Assembly (NCBI GenBank): GCA_905480605.1
Contig: CAJQRD010000037.1
Span: forward strand, 1 to 64,000
Reading direction: 5' to 3'
DNA from: an uncultured Saprospiraceae bacterium
GTDB lineage: Bacteria > Bacteroidota > Bacteroidia > Chitinophagales > Saprospiraceae
DNA: 64,000 nt
How positions within the stretch are numbered: the stretch's first letter is position 1; every line of letters starts with the position of its first letter. The notes under the pieces are model-generated. The model ran no database searches, had not been told where the DNA came from, and saw only the letters and a list, made by a program, of their open reading frames with translations. Shown here one piece after another: positions 56,600 to 64,000 of this stretch. The position numbers and the translations under genes were made by a program.

Positions 56600-57004
56600 A
56601 TGTCGACTCCTAAATTTTCTTTAAAAGCTTACGAACGTCTCAAAAGCAAAAAGCAAATAGGTTATTTATTTGCTAATGGTAAGAGTCATTTCACGCACCC
56701 TTTCAAGGTGTTTTACCTCTTAGAACAAAACAATACTCCAGAACTATGGCCAGTAAAGTTTACCGTTTCTATCCCAAAAAAGAAAATCAAATTAGCCGTA
56801 AAGCGTAATCTCCTCAAAAGGAGAACCCGCGAAGCTTATCGTCTCAACAAGCTCGGTCTCGATGAAAAGATCAATAAAAGCAATTATAAAATTTCGTTAA
56901 TGTTTGTTTACTTGGAGAAAGAAGTCAAAAATTATGACGTTCTTGCAAAAAGTATCTTAAAACATATAAATGAAATTATTAAAAGGGTTGATCGTTTGGC
57001 TTAG
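56600..57004 (+). CDS. rnpA: Ribonuclease P protein component
   Basis: A 134-residue basic protein that helps the RNase P RNA cut tRNA precursors. The family block is VSIPKKKIKLAVKRNLLKRR followed by TREAYRLNK; the early part reads KSKKQIGYLFANGKSHFTHP. A TATCTTTG (56588-56595) sits only 5 bases before the ATG, so a second, nearly leaderless start is conceivable, but no -33 partner was found. The 3' end overlaps the next gene by 35 bases. Confidence 0.93.
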   Translation: MSTPKFSLKAYERLKSKKQIGYLFANGKSHFTHPFKVFYLLEQNNTPELWPVKFTVSIPKKKIKLAVKRNLLKRRTREAYRLNKLGLDEKINKSNYKISLMFVYLEKEVKNYDVLAKSILKHINEIIKRVDRLA

Positions 57005-57488
57005 TATATTTAGCTGGTCGACAACGCTTTCTTCTCAAATTTATCTTCAACTGGAACGCAGTGGCTGGACAGAAACCATCAGATTCTACGAAGGGGATTA
57101 TCTTCAATTTAAACTAAAAGAGTTTCCAAAAACTTGGAGAAGTGAAGAGATTCTTTCAATAAAGCCGGAAGAAAACATCTTGGTCTTTGAAGACAATTTT
57201 TACAATATCAATCAAATTCATTCCATTCGAATAAATAAAAACTGGGCAAAAGCAATTGGTCCAAAATTGATGCTATTTAGCGCCGCATGGTTTACTTATG
57301 GAGGCATCGCTACATTAGCCAGTGGTGAAGGAGGCTACAAAATGAGCTCCAATGAAATTGTAATTGGTGGTATTATTGCCTCAGTTGGTTTCTTTATAAA
57401 AACATTATTCTCAAAAAAGAAATTCAAACTCAATAAAAGAAAACGGCTGAGAATCATGGATTTGAGAATGAATGTCAATAATCCTTAA
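56970..57488 (+). CDS. Membrane-associated protein of unknown function downstream of rnpA
   Basis: A 172-residue protein with a signal peptide (LLKGLIVWLSIFSWSTTLSSQ), a soluble stretch (YLQLERSGWTETIRFYEGDY, LQFKLKEFPKTWRSEEILSI), two hydrophobic segments (about 108-128 and 133-150) and a strongly basic tail (SKKKFKLNKRKRLRIMDLR). I do not recognise a named family. It overlaps rnpA by 35 bases, so it is translated from the same message. Confidence 0.65.
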   Translation: MKLLKGLIVWLSIFSWSTTLSSQIYLQLERSGWTETIRFYEGDYLQFKLKEFPKTWRSEEILSIKPEENILVFEDNFYNINQIHSIRINKNWAKAIGPKLMLFSAAWFTYGGIATLASGEGGYKMSSNEIVIGGIIASVGFFIKTLFSKKKFKLNKRKRLRIMDLRMNVNNP

Positions 57489-57498
57489 AAGAGAAGCC

Positions 57499-57927
57499 TT
57501 ATCGCTCATATGATTTTATAAAGTAAGCTACGGCCTTTTCATATCCTCCAATTCCCTCACCTATAATATGATGAACGCAAGCATCTTTCATATATGAGTG
57601 TCTGCGAAAATCTTCTCGTTCATAAATGTTAGAAATGTGCATTTCAACAACTGGCGTATTGATCGACCTAATTGCATCAGCAATAGCTATTGATGTATGC
57701 GTATATGCACCTGCATTCATAACTATTCCATCATAACTGAAACCTACTTCATGTAATTTGTCAAGTAACAATCCTTCATGGTTTGATTGAAAGTATTCTA
57801 TCTTATGTGCTGGAAACGAATCTCTTATATCTCCAACTATTTCGTCCATCGTTATTTCACCATAAATATCTGGTTGTCGAATTCCTAGTAAGTTTAGATT
57901 TGGACCATTGAGGATTAGAATTTCCAT
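57499..57927 (-). CDS. aroQ: Type II 3-dehydroquinate dehydratase
   Basis: A 142-residue shikimate pathway enzyme. The start at 57927 is chosen because the family begins MEILILNGPNLNLLGIRQPDIYG; the in-frame ATG 22 codons upstream would add a hydrophobic stretch with no family support. Catalytic Tyr lies in QPDIYG, the ligand loop in GIVMNAGAYTHTSIAI, and the catalytic His in VVEMHISNIYEREDFRRHS. The gene is convergent with the unknown gene ending at 57488. Confidence 0.95.
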   Translation of the reverse strand: MEILILNGPNLNLLGIRQPDIYGEITMDEIVGDIRDSFPAHKIEYFQSNHEGLLLDKLHEVGFSYDGIVMNAGAYTHTSIAIADAIRSINTPVVEMHISNIYEREDFRRHSYMKDACVHHIIGEGIGGYEKAVAYFIKSYER

Positions 57928-57969
57928 TATAAAATTTTGTATGGTGAAGATATAGAAATAGAACTTAAA

Positions 57970-58005
57970 TAAAAAAAGCGCTGAGTGAACCACTCAACGC
58001 TTTTA
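57970..58005 (-). terminator. Terminator of recQ (possibly bidirectional)
   Basis: Arms 57977-57987 and 57991-58001 (AGCGcTGAGTG / CACTCAaCGCT, one mismatch) with a 3-base loop. On the minus strand it runs into seven T (57971-57977), on the plus strand into four. It lies 24 bases after the recQ stop. Confidence 0.85.
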
Positions 58006-58024
58006 TGTATTTTAAAACAAATTT

Positions 58025-60241
58025 TTAGTTTGCTACATCTGTCATAAACTTGATTCTCACCATGAGAATTTCTTCTAGTGTAATGTCGTCTTCTGACAAT
58101 TCAGAAAAAGCGTCATCAGCTGAATCTGATTCTGCCTCATCGAAGTACTCGAATACATCTTCAACTACACCTTCATCTAAGTTCTCTTCTAAATAATAAT
58201 TGATATCCAATTTGGTACCTGAATTTACGATAAGATTCATTTCCTTCAATAATTCCTCTAATTTCAAATCCAAACTATCAGCAATATCATCTAAAGCCAA
58301 CTTTCTATCAACACCTTGAATTATACTAACTTTTGATTTTGATTTATTTGCAATTTGTTTCATTACAAAATCCTCAGGTCTTAATATGTCATTTTCTTCA
58401 ACGTATTCTTTGATTACATCGAGGAACGGAGCTGCAAACTTCCTTGCCTTTCCTTGACTTACACCAGATATTTTAAGCATATCCTCAACAGTCAACGGAT
58501 AATATGTTGACATATCATTTAGAGCTGGTTCACTAAACAAAACCCAAGGCTGTAATTTTAATCTCTTTCCTTCTGATTTTCTCAAATCTTTAAGGATATT
58601 CAAAAGGTTCTGATCCAATGCGGTTCCACCTCCAGAATTGGTTATAACAGGCTCGTCATTCGTTGCTGTAAAATCCCTATTTAGTGGAATTTCTACTGAA
58701 AAAGGACTTTCAATAAATGAACGTCCTAAGTCCGTCATTTTTAAAAGACCATATTGTTCAATTTCCTTATAGACAAAATTCTTTAGAATAGTTTGCCTTA
58801 AAATTGAGTGCCAGAAAATTTCACCCTTCTCTTTTCCTTTTCCAAATTTAGGCTTCTTGTCAAAGTTATTCGTCTTAATTTCTTTTGACGCTTTGCCTAC
58901 CATAAAATCAGCCAACAACTTAACACCATAATTTTCCTTTAAGTCAGAAATAACTACTAAAACCTGATGCATTTCATCAGTTACCTCGAGTTTTTCTTTA
59001 GGGTATTTACAGTTGTCACATCCTTTATCACACCTTTCTTCTTCAAACTGCTCACCAAAGTAATGCAATAAAAATTTACGTCGGCAAGTGCTTGTTTCAG
59101 AATAAGCAATAATTTCTTCCATCAACTGCCCCGCCAGTTCCTTTTCAGCCACTCCTTTATCTCTCAAGAATTTTTCCAACTTGAGAATATCTTTATAAGA
59201 ATAAAAAGCCAAGCAATGTCCACCTAATCCATCTCTTCCTCCTCTCCCTGTCTCTTGGTAATAATTCTCTATACTCTTTGGAATATCATAATGAATTACA
59301 AATCGTACATCTGGTTTGTCGATACCCATTCCAAAAGCGATGGTAGCCACAATAACTTCAACATCCTCCATAAGGAAGTCGTCCTGTACTCTATTACGTG
59401 TCTTTGAATCTAAGCCTGCATGGTAAGGTGCAGCATTTATACCATTAAGCTGTAAAACTTTGGCAATATCTTCTGTGGATTTTCTTGATTGGACATATAT
59501 TATTCCAGAATTTCCATCTATTCCTTTTATAAACTGAACTATTTCTTTAGCACATTGATCTTTAGACGTTTTTGGTCTAACCTCATAATAAAGATTATCT
59601 CTATTGAATGAAGACATGAAAACATTAGGGTTTTCCATATCCAAATTCTTAATAATATCAGATTGCACCTTAGGAGTTGCCGTTGCAGTCAACGCAATTA
59701 CAGGAATATCATCAGATATACCTTTCACCATTTGCTTTATTTTTCTGTATTCTGGTCTAAAGTCATGACCCCATTCAGAGATACAATGAGCTTCATCAAC
59801 TGCTATAAATGATACATTTGCATCTCTAAAAAACTGAATATTTTCTTCCTTTGTTAAAGTCTCAGGAGCAATAAAAACCATTTTGGTATTACCGGCCATA
59901 ATATCATCTTTGACCTCTTTCATTTGGGTTTTATTCAAAGACGAATTCAAGAAGTGGGCCACAGAATTCTTTTCACTAAATCCCCTGATGCTGTCTACTT
60001 GATTTTTCATCAAAGCAATTAAAGGCGATATAATTAATGCCGTTCCTTCCATCATCAAAGCTGGCAATTGATAGCACAATGACTTTCCACCACCAGTAGG
60101 CATGATTACAAAAGTATCTCTACCTTCCAATACACTTGCTATAATTTTTTCTTGATTAAGTTTGAATTCTTTAAATCCAAAATAATTATTTAATTCATTA
60201 TGCAACCCTGGATCTCTTAATCCTACTTCCTTTACTTCCAT
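58025..60241 (-). CDS. recQ: ATP-dependent DNA helicase RecQ
   Basis: A 738-residue helicase. Walker A is MPTGGGKSLCYQLPAL (about residue 50), the DEAH box is AVDEAHCISEWGHDFRPEYR, motif VI is YYQETGRGGRDGLGGHC. The RQC zinc site is seen in CRRKFLLHYFGEQFEEERCD and KGCDNCKYP. A winged helix and an HRDC-type domain follow (DQNLLNILKDLRKSEGKRLK, VEDMLKISGVSQGKARKFA). The C-terminus, about 110 residues beyond HRDC, contains an RQC-like helical piece and a very acidic tail (EYFDEAESDSADDAFSELSE), a frequent SSB-independent extension in Bacteroidota. Confidence 0.95.
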   Translation of the reverse strand: MEVKEVGLRDPGLHNELNNYFGFKEFKLNQEKIIASVLEGRDTFVIMPTGGGKSLCYQLPALMMEGTALIISPLIALMKNQVDSIRGFSEKNSVAHFLNSSLNKTQMKEVKDDIMAGNTKMVFIAPETLTKEENIQFFRDANVSFIAVDEAHCISEWGHDFRPEYRKIKQMVKGISDDIPVIALTATATPKVQSDIIKNLDMENPNVFMSSFNRDNLYYEVRPKTSKDQCAKEIVQFIKGIDGNSGIIYVQSRKSTEDIAKVLQLNGINAAPYHAGLDSKTRNRVQDDFLMEDVEVIVATIAFGMGIDKPDVRFVIHYDIPKSIENYYQETGRGGRDGLGGHCLAFYSYKDILKLEKFLRDKGVAEKELAGQLMEEIIAYSETSTCRRKFLLHYFGEQFEEERCDKGCDNCKYPKEKLEVTDEMHQVLVVISDLKENYGVKLLADFMVGKASKEIKTNNFDKKPKFGKGKEKGEIFWHSILRQTILKNFVYKEIEQYGLLKMTDLGRSFIESPFSVEIPLNRDFTATNDEPVITNSGGGTALDQNLLNILKDLRKSEGKRLKLQPWVLFSEPALNDMSTYYPLTVEDMLKISGVSQGKARKFAAPFLDVIKEYVEENDILRPEDFVMKQIANKSKSKVSIIQGVDRKLALDDIADSLDLKLEELLKEMNLIVNSGTKLDINYYLEENLDEGVVEDVFEYFDEAESDSADDAFSELSEDDITLEEILMVRIKFMTDVAN

Positions 60242-60820
60242 TATATTTCTAATAATATTATGTCTTACAATTTTGTTACCTTGACTAACGAAGGCTTACA
60301 ACTGGTTTTGGCCAAGACGTCGATTTTATAAATGTGGATTCATATAAAATCAATGAAAAGTTACAACTTTTTATTTTGTAAATCGAATTTATTAACATCT
60401 TTTAGTTAAAAACTTAACAAAGAGTAAAATGTTAAAACTGACCATCTATTTGGTCAATTATCACATTAACTACATCCCATTTTTCAGTGTTAACTATTAA
60501 CGAAAAATAGTTTGCAATTGTGAAACAATGCCAAATTAAAATCCACTTATATGAAAATTCAACTTGTCGAATCGATTACATCTCTCTGTCCCTTGTTATG
60601 AAATTGTAGAAGATTATGTATAGCGTTTCAGTTAGTGATACATTGAGTACTTTTATAATAATTCTTCATTACAATGGCCAATTGAAGTTAAGTTCAAAAG
60701 AGCTGGGCAAATAATAAACATGGGGTAAGGGAAAGGTATAGTCAAAAAGTCCTACTAGAAGAAGATTTACTACTAAGCATAACTTTGATTAAGTAAAGTA
60801 GCTAGGGTTCTTATGTAATT
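60242..60820. other. Intergenic spacer, nothing recognised
   Basis: A 579-base AT-rich gap between two minus-strand genes (MATE and recQ). It must contain the recQ promoter at the low end. I see no strong hairpin with T-tract, no RNA gene and no protein remnant. Confidence 0.35.
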
Positions 60821-62212
60821 CTAAACCACCACATTTTTCCACTTCCCTCTTCTAAATAAAAATATAGCGGCTAACGCAATAAGAAGTGAGCTAATACCTA
60901 TAGCAATATAAACACCTAATGAACCCATATTCAGGCTTACCGCCAATGTATAGGACAGCGGTATTTGAACCAACCACATGAAAATAAAACTTAAAATTGT
61001 AGGCGTCGTTGTATCACCTGCACCATTAAATGCTTGTGTTACTATCATCTGATATGAGAAAAATACATTGCCCAAACAAATAACCATTAGACATAAACTG
61101 GCTTCTTTAATAACTTCAGGATCCGTTGAAAAAATACTACAAATAGGTTCGCCAAACAAAACAAATATTAAAGTCAAAGACAGCAAAAAGAAGACATTAT
61201 AAAATCCTGCTTTCCAAACTGTCGTTTCTGCTCTTTCAGGTTGTCCTGCGCCTAGGTTCTGTCCTACAAGCGTTGCTGTTGCATTTGCCAACCCCCAGGA
61301 AGGCAGTATTGAAAAGATTATAATTCTGATCCCAATTGTATATCCAGCCAAAACAACACTTCCAAATGATGCAAGTATTCGTATTAAAAAAATCCAACTG
61401 GCCGTTGATATTAAAAACTGACCAGCACCGCCTAATGTCAGTCTGAAAAGTCGAGAAATAGTATCCCAGTGTATTCTAAAATGACGCCAAGACAATTTCA
61501 AAATAAATCCTGCTGAAAATAAAATATAGAGTTGGTATGCAATCCCAAATCCCCTACCTATACACGTTGCAACTGCAGCTCCTGTAACTCCCATTCCAGA
61601 AATAGGTCCTAATCCAAATATCAATATCGGATCTAGAATAATATTCAATAGATTGGCGTATATCAAAGTACGCATTGCATATGCAGGACTTCCAGATGCT
61701 CTAAAGATGCCATTAAAAACAAACAAGAACATCAAGATAAAATTGAACGATAACATAATTCGGGTATATGACTTACCTTCCTCAATCAAACTTTTATCAC
61801 CACCCATCAACAGTAAAATATCTTCTGCGTAAATGAAGGCTAACGTTCCAGTTACAACAGAAATAATTGCAGTCAAGATAATTGCTTGACCCGCTACTTT
61901 TGAAGCTGCATCTATATTCTTCTCTCCTATTCGCCTCGATATCATAGCCGTGGCCGCCATTGCGACACCTAATGCGACTGATTCAACCAGCATTAAAATA
62001 CCTTCTGTAATTCCAACAGTTGCTACTGCATTGTTACTAATTCTTGCCACAAGAAAAACATCTACTATAGCAAATAATGACTCCATTAACATTTCTAGAA
62101 TCATTGGTATAGACAACAGAATAAGCGCCTGATTGATACTTCCTTTAGTATAATCAATATCCTTTTCCCTTACGGCCTTGACAAATAGATTAATGAATTC
62201 CTTAAACGACAT
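60821..62212 (-). CDS. MATE family efflux transporter
   Basis: A 463-residue inner-membrane protein with 12 hydrophobic segments in two homologous halves. The first half begins INQALILLSIPMILEMLMES and has AVATVGITEGILMLVESVAL, the second begins LFRLTLGGAGQFLISTASWI and has LANATATLVGQNLGAGQPER, the typical G-Q-N-x-G-A motif. It exports cationic drugs or metabolites with sodium or protons. It stands alone; the ABC pair starts 174 bases away on the other strand. Confidence 0.92.
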   Translation of the reverse strand: MSFKEFINLFVKAVREKDIDYTKGSINQALILLSIPMILEMLMESLFAIVDVFLVARISNNAVATVGITEGILMLVESVALGVAMAATAMISRRIGEKNIDAASKVAGQAIILTAIISVVTGTLAFIYAEDILLLMGGDKSLIEEGKSYTRIMLSFNFILMFLFVFNGIFRASGSPAYAMRTLIYANLLNIILDPILIFGLGPISGMGVTGAAVATCIGRGFGIAYQLYILFSAGFILKLSWRHFRIHWDTISRLFRLTLGGAGQFLISTASWIFLIRILASFGSVVLAGYTIGIRIIIFSILPSWGLANATATLVGQNLGAGQPERAETTVWKAGFYNVFFLLSLTLIFVLFGEPICSIFSTDPEVIKEASLCLMVICLGNVFFSYQMIVTQAFNGAGDTTTPTILSFIFMWLVQIPLSYTLAVSLNMGSLGVYIAIGISSLLIALAAIFLFRRGKWKNVVV

Positions 62213-62386
62213 GATTCCCTACCCTCTGTTTTTATTATATAAAGATATAACAATATATACTACTGATTCAAACAGCTTGGCACTTACAGAGTAGAGCTCT
62301 TCAACAACTCTGCCTTTTTGTTTGTTAATAAACTATTATACATTACAAATTAACCTACTTTTGTATCTTGCAATCAACTATTTATT

Positions 62387-63016
62387 ATGCTGAAAACATC
62401 AGGTATTACGCATGCATATGATGAGAAGTTAAAGTTTAACTTCCCTGATATTAACTGTGGAAACAGCCAAACATTACTCGTCTTAGGACAATCAGGTGTT
62501 GGGAAGACAACCTTACTTCACATCTTAGCGGGTATCCTTAAACCCAATCAAGGTGAAGTAATTATAGAAGACACAAATATTTACAAACTGTCAGGCAATA
62601 AGTTAGATAAGTTTCGTGGTCAAAATATTGGACTTGTTTTTCAAAAACCACATTTTGTTCAATCTGTATCTGCTGAAGAAAACCTACTCTTAGCACAAAA
62701 AATGGCAGGAAATAATCTTGATAAAAAATACGCTTCAGAATTATTTGAAACATTGAATTTAGGTCACAGAAAAAATGCCAAGACCTATGAAATGAGTCAA
62801 GGTGAACAACAAAGATTATCTATAGCCCGGGCTTTGATAAACAAACCTAAAGTTATCTTGGCAGATGAGCCAACTTCAGCCTTGGATGATAAAAATTGTG
62901 AAGAAGTCATCAAACTTTTAGAACGCCATTCAGAGATTGTAAACGCTTCATTAATTGTTGTAACACACGACAACAGATTGAAAGACTTTTTTAACAATAA
63001 AGTAGAATTGATATGA
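62387..63016 (+). CDS. ABC transporter ATP-binding protein (MacB/LolD-like)
   Basis: A 209-residue ATPase. Walker A is LGQSGVGKTTLLHILAG, the Q-loop VFQKPHFVQSVSAEENLLLA, the signature MSQGEQQRLSIARALINKPK (variant MSQGE for LSGGE), Walker B VILADEPTSALD and the H-loop VVTHDNR. The type fits mechanotransmission ABC systems (LolD, MacB, FtsE). A TACTTTTG at 62356-62363 could be the -7 box. The stop overlaps the permease start (ATGA), so the two form one unit. Confidence 0.92.
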   Translation: MLKTSGITHAYDEKLKFNFPDINCGNSQTLLVLGQSGVGKTTLLHILAGILKPNQGEVIIEDTNIYKLSGNKLDKFRGQNIGLVFQKPHFVQSVSAEENLLLAQKMAGNNLDKKYASELFETLNLGHRKNAKTYEMSQGEQQRLSIARALINKPKVILADEPTSALDDKNCEEVIKLLERHSEIVNASLIVVTHDNRLKDFFNNKVELI

Positions 63017-64000
63017 GTTTACTGAAACTGGCTTGGAAAAACATTATTCACAATCCCTTGAGTCTTCTCCTCAATTTAATCTTATTGACATTAGGAATTG
63101 GACTTATTAATTTCATCTTACTTGTCAATCATCAATTGAAAGATAAGTTTGATAAAAATTTGGCCGAAATCGATTTGGTAATTGGAGCCAAAGGAAGTCC
63201 ACTTCAAATGATTCTAAGTTCAATGTATCATATTGATGCACCAACTGGAAACATCACCATTGATGAAGCAAAACCATTTTTAAGAGAAGGGCACCCACTA
63301 ATCAAAAGATCTGTCCCTTTGTCAATGGGTGATAGTTACAAAGGCTACAGGATCATTGGTACAGATTATTCAATACTTGATTTATACGAAGCAAAAATAT
63401 CGACAGGAAAAAAATGGCAGCACCTTTATGAAGCCACTGTAGGCGCTTCTGTTGCTAAGGAATTAGGTCTTAAACTTGGATCTAAATTCAAAAGCTCTCA
63501 TGGCTTCAATGACGATGATGACCTAGAACATGAACATGGTACCTTTACCGTAGTTGGGATATTAGAATCAACTGGCAGTGTAATTGATCAGTTGTTACTT
63601 TGTAATACTGAATCTGTTTGGCAAGTACATGATCATGCTGCTGGAGATCATTCACATGAGAATGAGGTAGAAGCTCCTTCACAAGAAAACAATCATAATC
63701 ATGACGAGCTCTCGGGACATGACCATGACGACCACTCGGGACATGATCATGACGACCACGCTAGACATGATCATGACGAGCACTCTGGACATGATCATGA
63801 AGATCACACAGGACATGATCATGACGAGCACACAGGACACGATCATGACGAATCAAACCCCACTGTGCATACAAGTGATATGTCAAGAGCACACTTATTA
63901 GAGCATGGTGACCAAGAAATCACTAGTATCTTAATACAGTATAAAAGCAGAACAAATTTTCAAGCTTTATCAATGCCCAGGAATATCAACTCAAATACAG
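63013..64000 (+). CDS. FtsX/MacB-type ABC permease with His-rich loop (cut by window end)
   Basis: The first 329 codons are in the window; the stop lies beyond it. One N-terminal membrane helix (LSLLLNLILLTLGIGLINFI) leads to a large extracytoplasmic domain of MacB_PCD type (AEIDLVIGAKGSPLQMILSS, MYHIDAPTGNITIDEAKPFL, EATVGASVAKELGLKLGSKF). Within it, about residues 215-285, lies a long His/Asp/Glu-rich insertion with six units of the type GHDHDEHS. Family members with the IGAKGSPLQ and DAPTGNI motifs are, as I recall, found in zinc-linked loci such as P. aeruginosa PA4063-PA4066. The insertion suggests binding of zinc or a similar metal. The 4-base overlap with the ATPase shows they work together. 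Confidence 0.82.
   Translation, partial: MSLLKLAWKNIIHNPLSLLLNLILLTLGIGLINFILLVNHQLKDKFDKNLAEIDLVIGAKGSPLQMILSSMYHIDAPTGNITIDEAKPFLREGHPLIKRSVPLSMGDSYKGYRIIGTDYSILDLYEAKISTGKKWQHLYEATVGASVAKELGLKLGSKFKSSHGFNDDDDLEHEHGTFTVVGILESTGSVIDQLLLCNTESVWQVHDHAAGDHSHENEVEAPSQENNHNHDELSGHDHDDHSGHDHDDHARHDHDEHSGHDHEDHTGHDHDEHTGHDHDESNPTVHTSDMSRAHLLEHGDQEITSILIQYKSRTNFQALSMPRNINSNT
63690..63858 (+). repeat. 24-base tandem repeat encoding His/Asp-rich octads
   Basis: Six units of about 24 bases (GGACATGATCATGACGAGCA and continuing) run from about 63714 to 63855 within the permease gene. Units encode GHDHDDHS, GHDHDDHA, RHDHDEHS, GHDHEDHT, GHDHDEHT and a partial GHDHDES. A first imperfect NHNHDELS lies just before. 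The near-perfect DNA repeat points to recent expansion. Confidence 0.85.

Noticed and set aside
57499-57993. Longer start of the dehydroquinate dehydratase at 57993
   Set aside because: The additional 22 residues are hydrophobic and not part of this cytosolic family, which begins with MEILILNGPN.
63701-63901. Short plus-strand frame rich in Met/Thr/Asp within the permease gene
   Set aside because: It is the out-of-frame reading of the His/Asp repeat; the permease frame is continuous and matches the family.

Overview
The window reads as chromosomal DNA of an AT-rich member of the Bacteroidota. The signs are type IX secretion (T9SS) sorting domains of both type A and type B, a PorV-like barrel, a large TonB-dependent receptor, many DUF families typical of the phylum (DUF3078, DUF5723, DUF3108, DUF4230, DUF6702), FISUMP-type surface proteins, and -7 boxes of the form TAnnTTTG upstream of rho and rpmH. 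A more precise placement (for example Saprospirales-like) is only a guess. Most of the window is ordinary core genome; the accessory part is roughly 1.9-12.9 kb.

Layout. 0-2 kb: a palindrome-rich spacer and a MidA-like methyltransferase with a TPR-like tail. 2-6.4 kb: a 949-residue Asp-box/Ycf48-like surface protein and a barrel protein with an NPCBM-like ectodomain. 6.4-12.9 kb: a decayed accessory tract. It has a 1.2 kb empty spacer, an intact small T9SS type-A protein, a collagen-like secreted protein with an in-frame TAA in codon 23, remnants of a T9SS type-B protein joined to a phage terminase small subunit remnant, a FISUMP gene broken by a homopolymer frameshift and a TGA, several terminators, and tRNA-Gln. 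13-15 kb: hpt coupled to a secreted M28 peptidase. 15.4-18 kb: an ECF sigma factor, a 67-residue unknown protein, an MscS-like channel and a DUF3078 outer-membrane protein in one tight operon. 18-23 kb: a DUF5723 protein and two tandem POT peptide transporters. 23.3-27.2 kb: greA, HIT, ruvC, UPF0104-type membrane protein, DUF3108 and DUF4230 in one run. 27.2-36.3 kb: TonB receptor, 1406-residue secreted protein and PorV-like barrel, nearly back to back. 36.4-40.3 kb: a 2-hydroxyacid dehydrogenase, a GC-rich inverted repeat, a secreted peroxiredoxin-like protein and Tex.

From 41 to 50 kb a plus-strand series carries a lytic transglycosylase, an M15-like peptidase and a CHAP amidase (cell wall), then hemJ and hemB (haem) with yidD, then haaO, lpxH, an unknown lipoprotein and an MFS transporter. 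From 50 to 54 kb, on the minus strand, lie serS, a YugP-type zinc peptidase, frr and a sialidase-fold lipoprotein. From 54 to 60 kb lie rho (with a long Arg-Asp-rich insertion), rpmH and rnpA, aroQ and recQ. The window ends with a MATE transporter and an ABC exporter-type pair whose permease, cut by the window edge, carries a His/Asp-rich tandem repeat in its extracytoplasmic loop.

No CRISPR array, rRNA operon, intact insertion sequence or intact prophage is visible. The points most worth following are the decayed secreted-protein tract with its terminase remnant, the sigma/67-residue/MscS/DUF3078 operon, the His-rich ABC permease, and the intergenic palindrome families.
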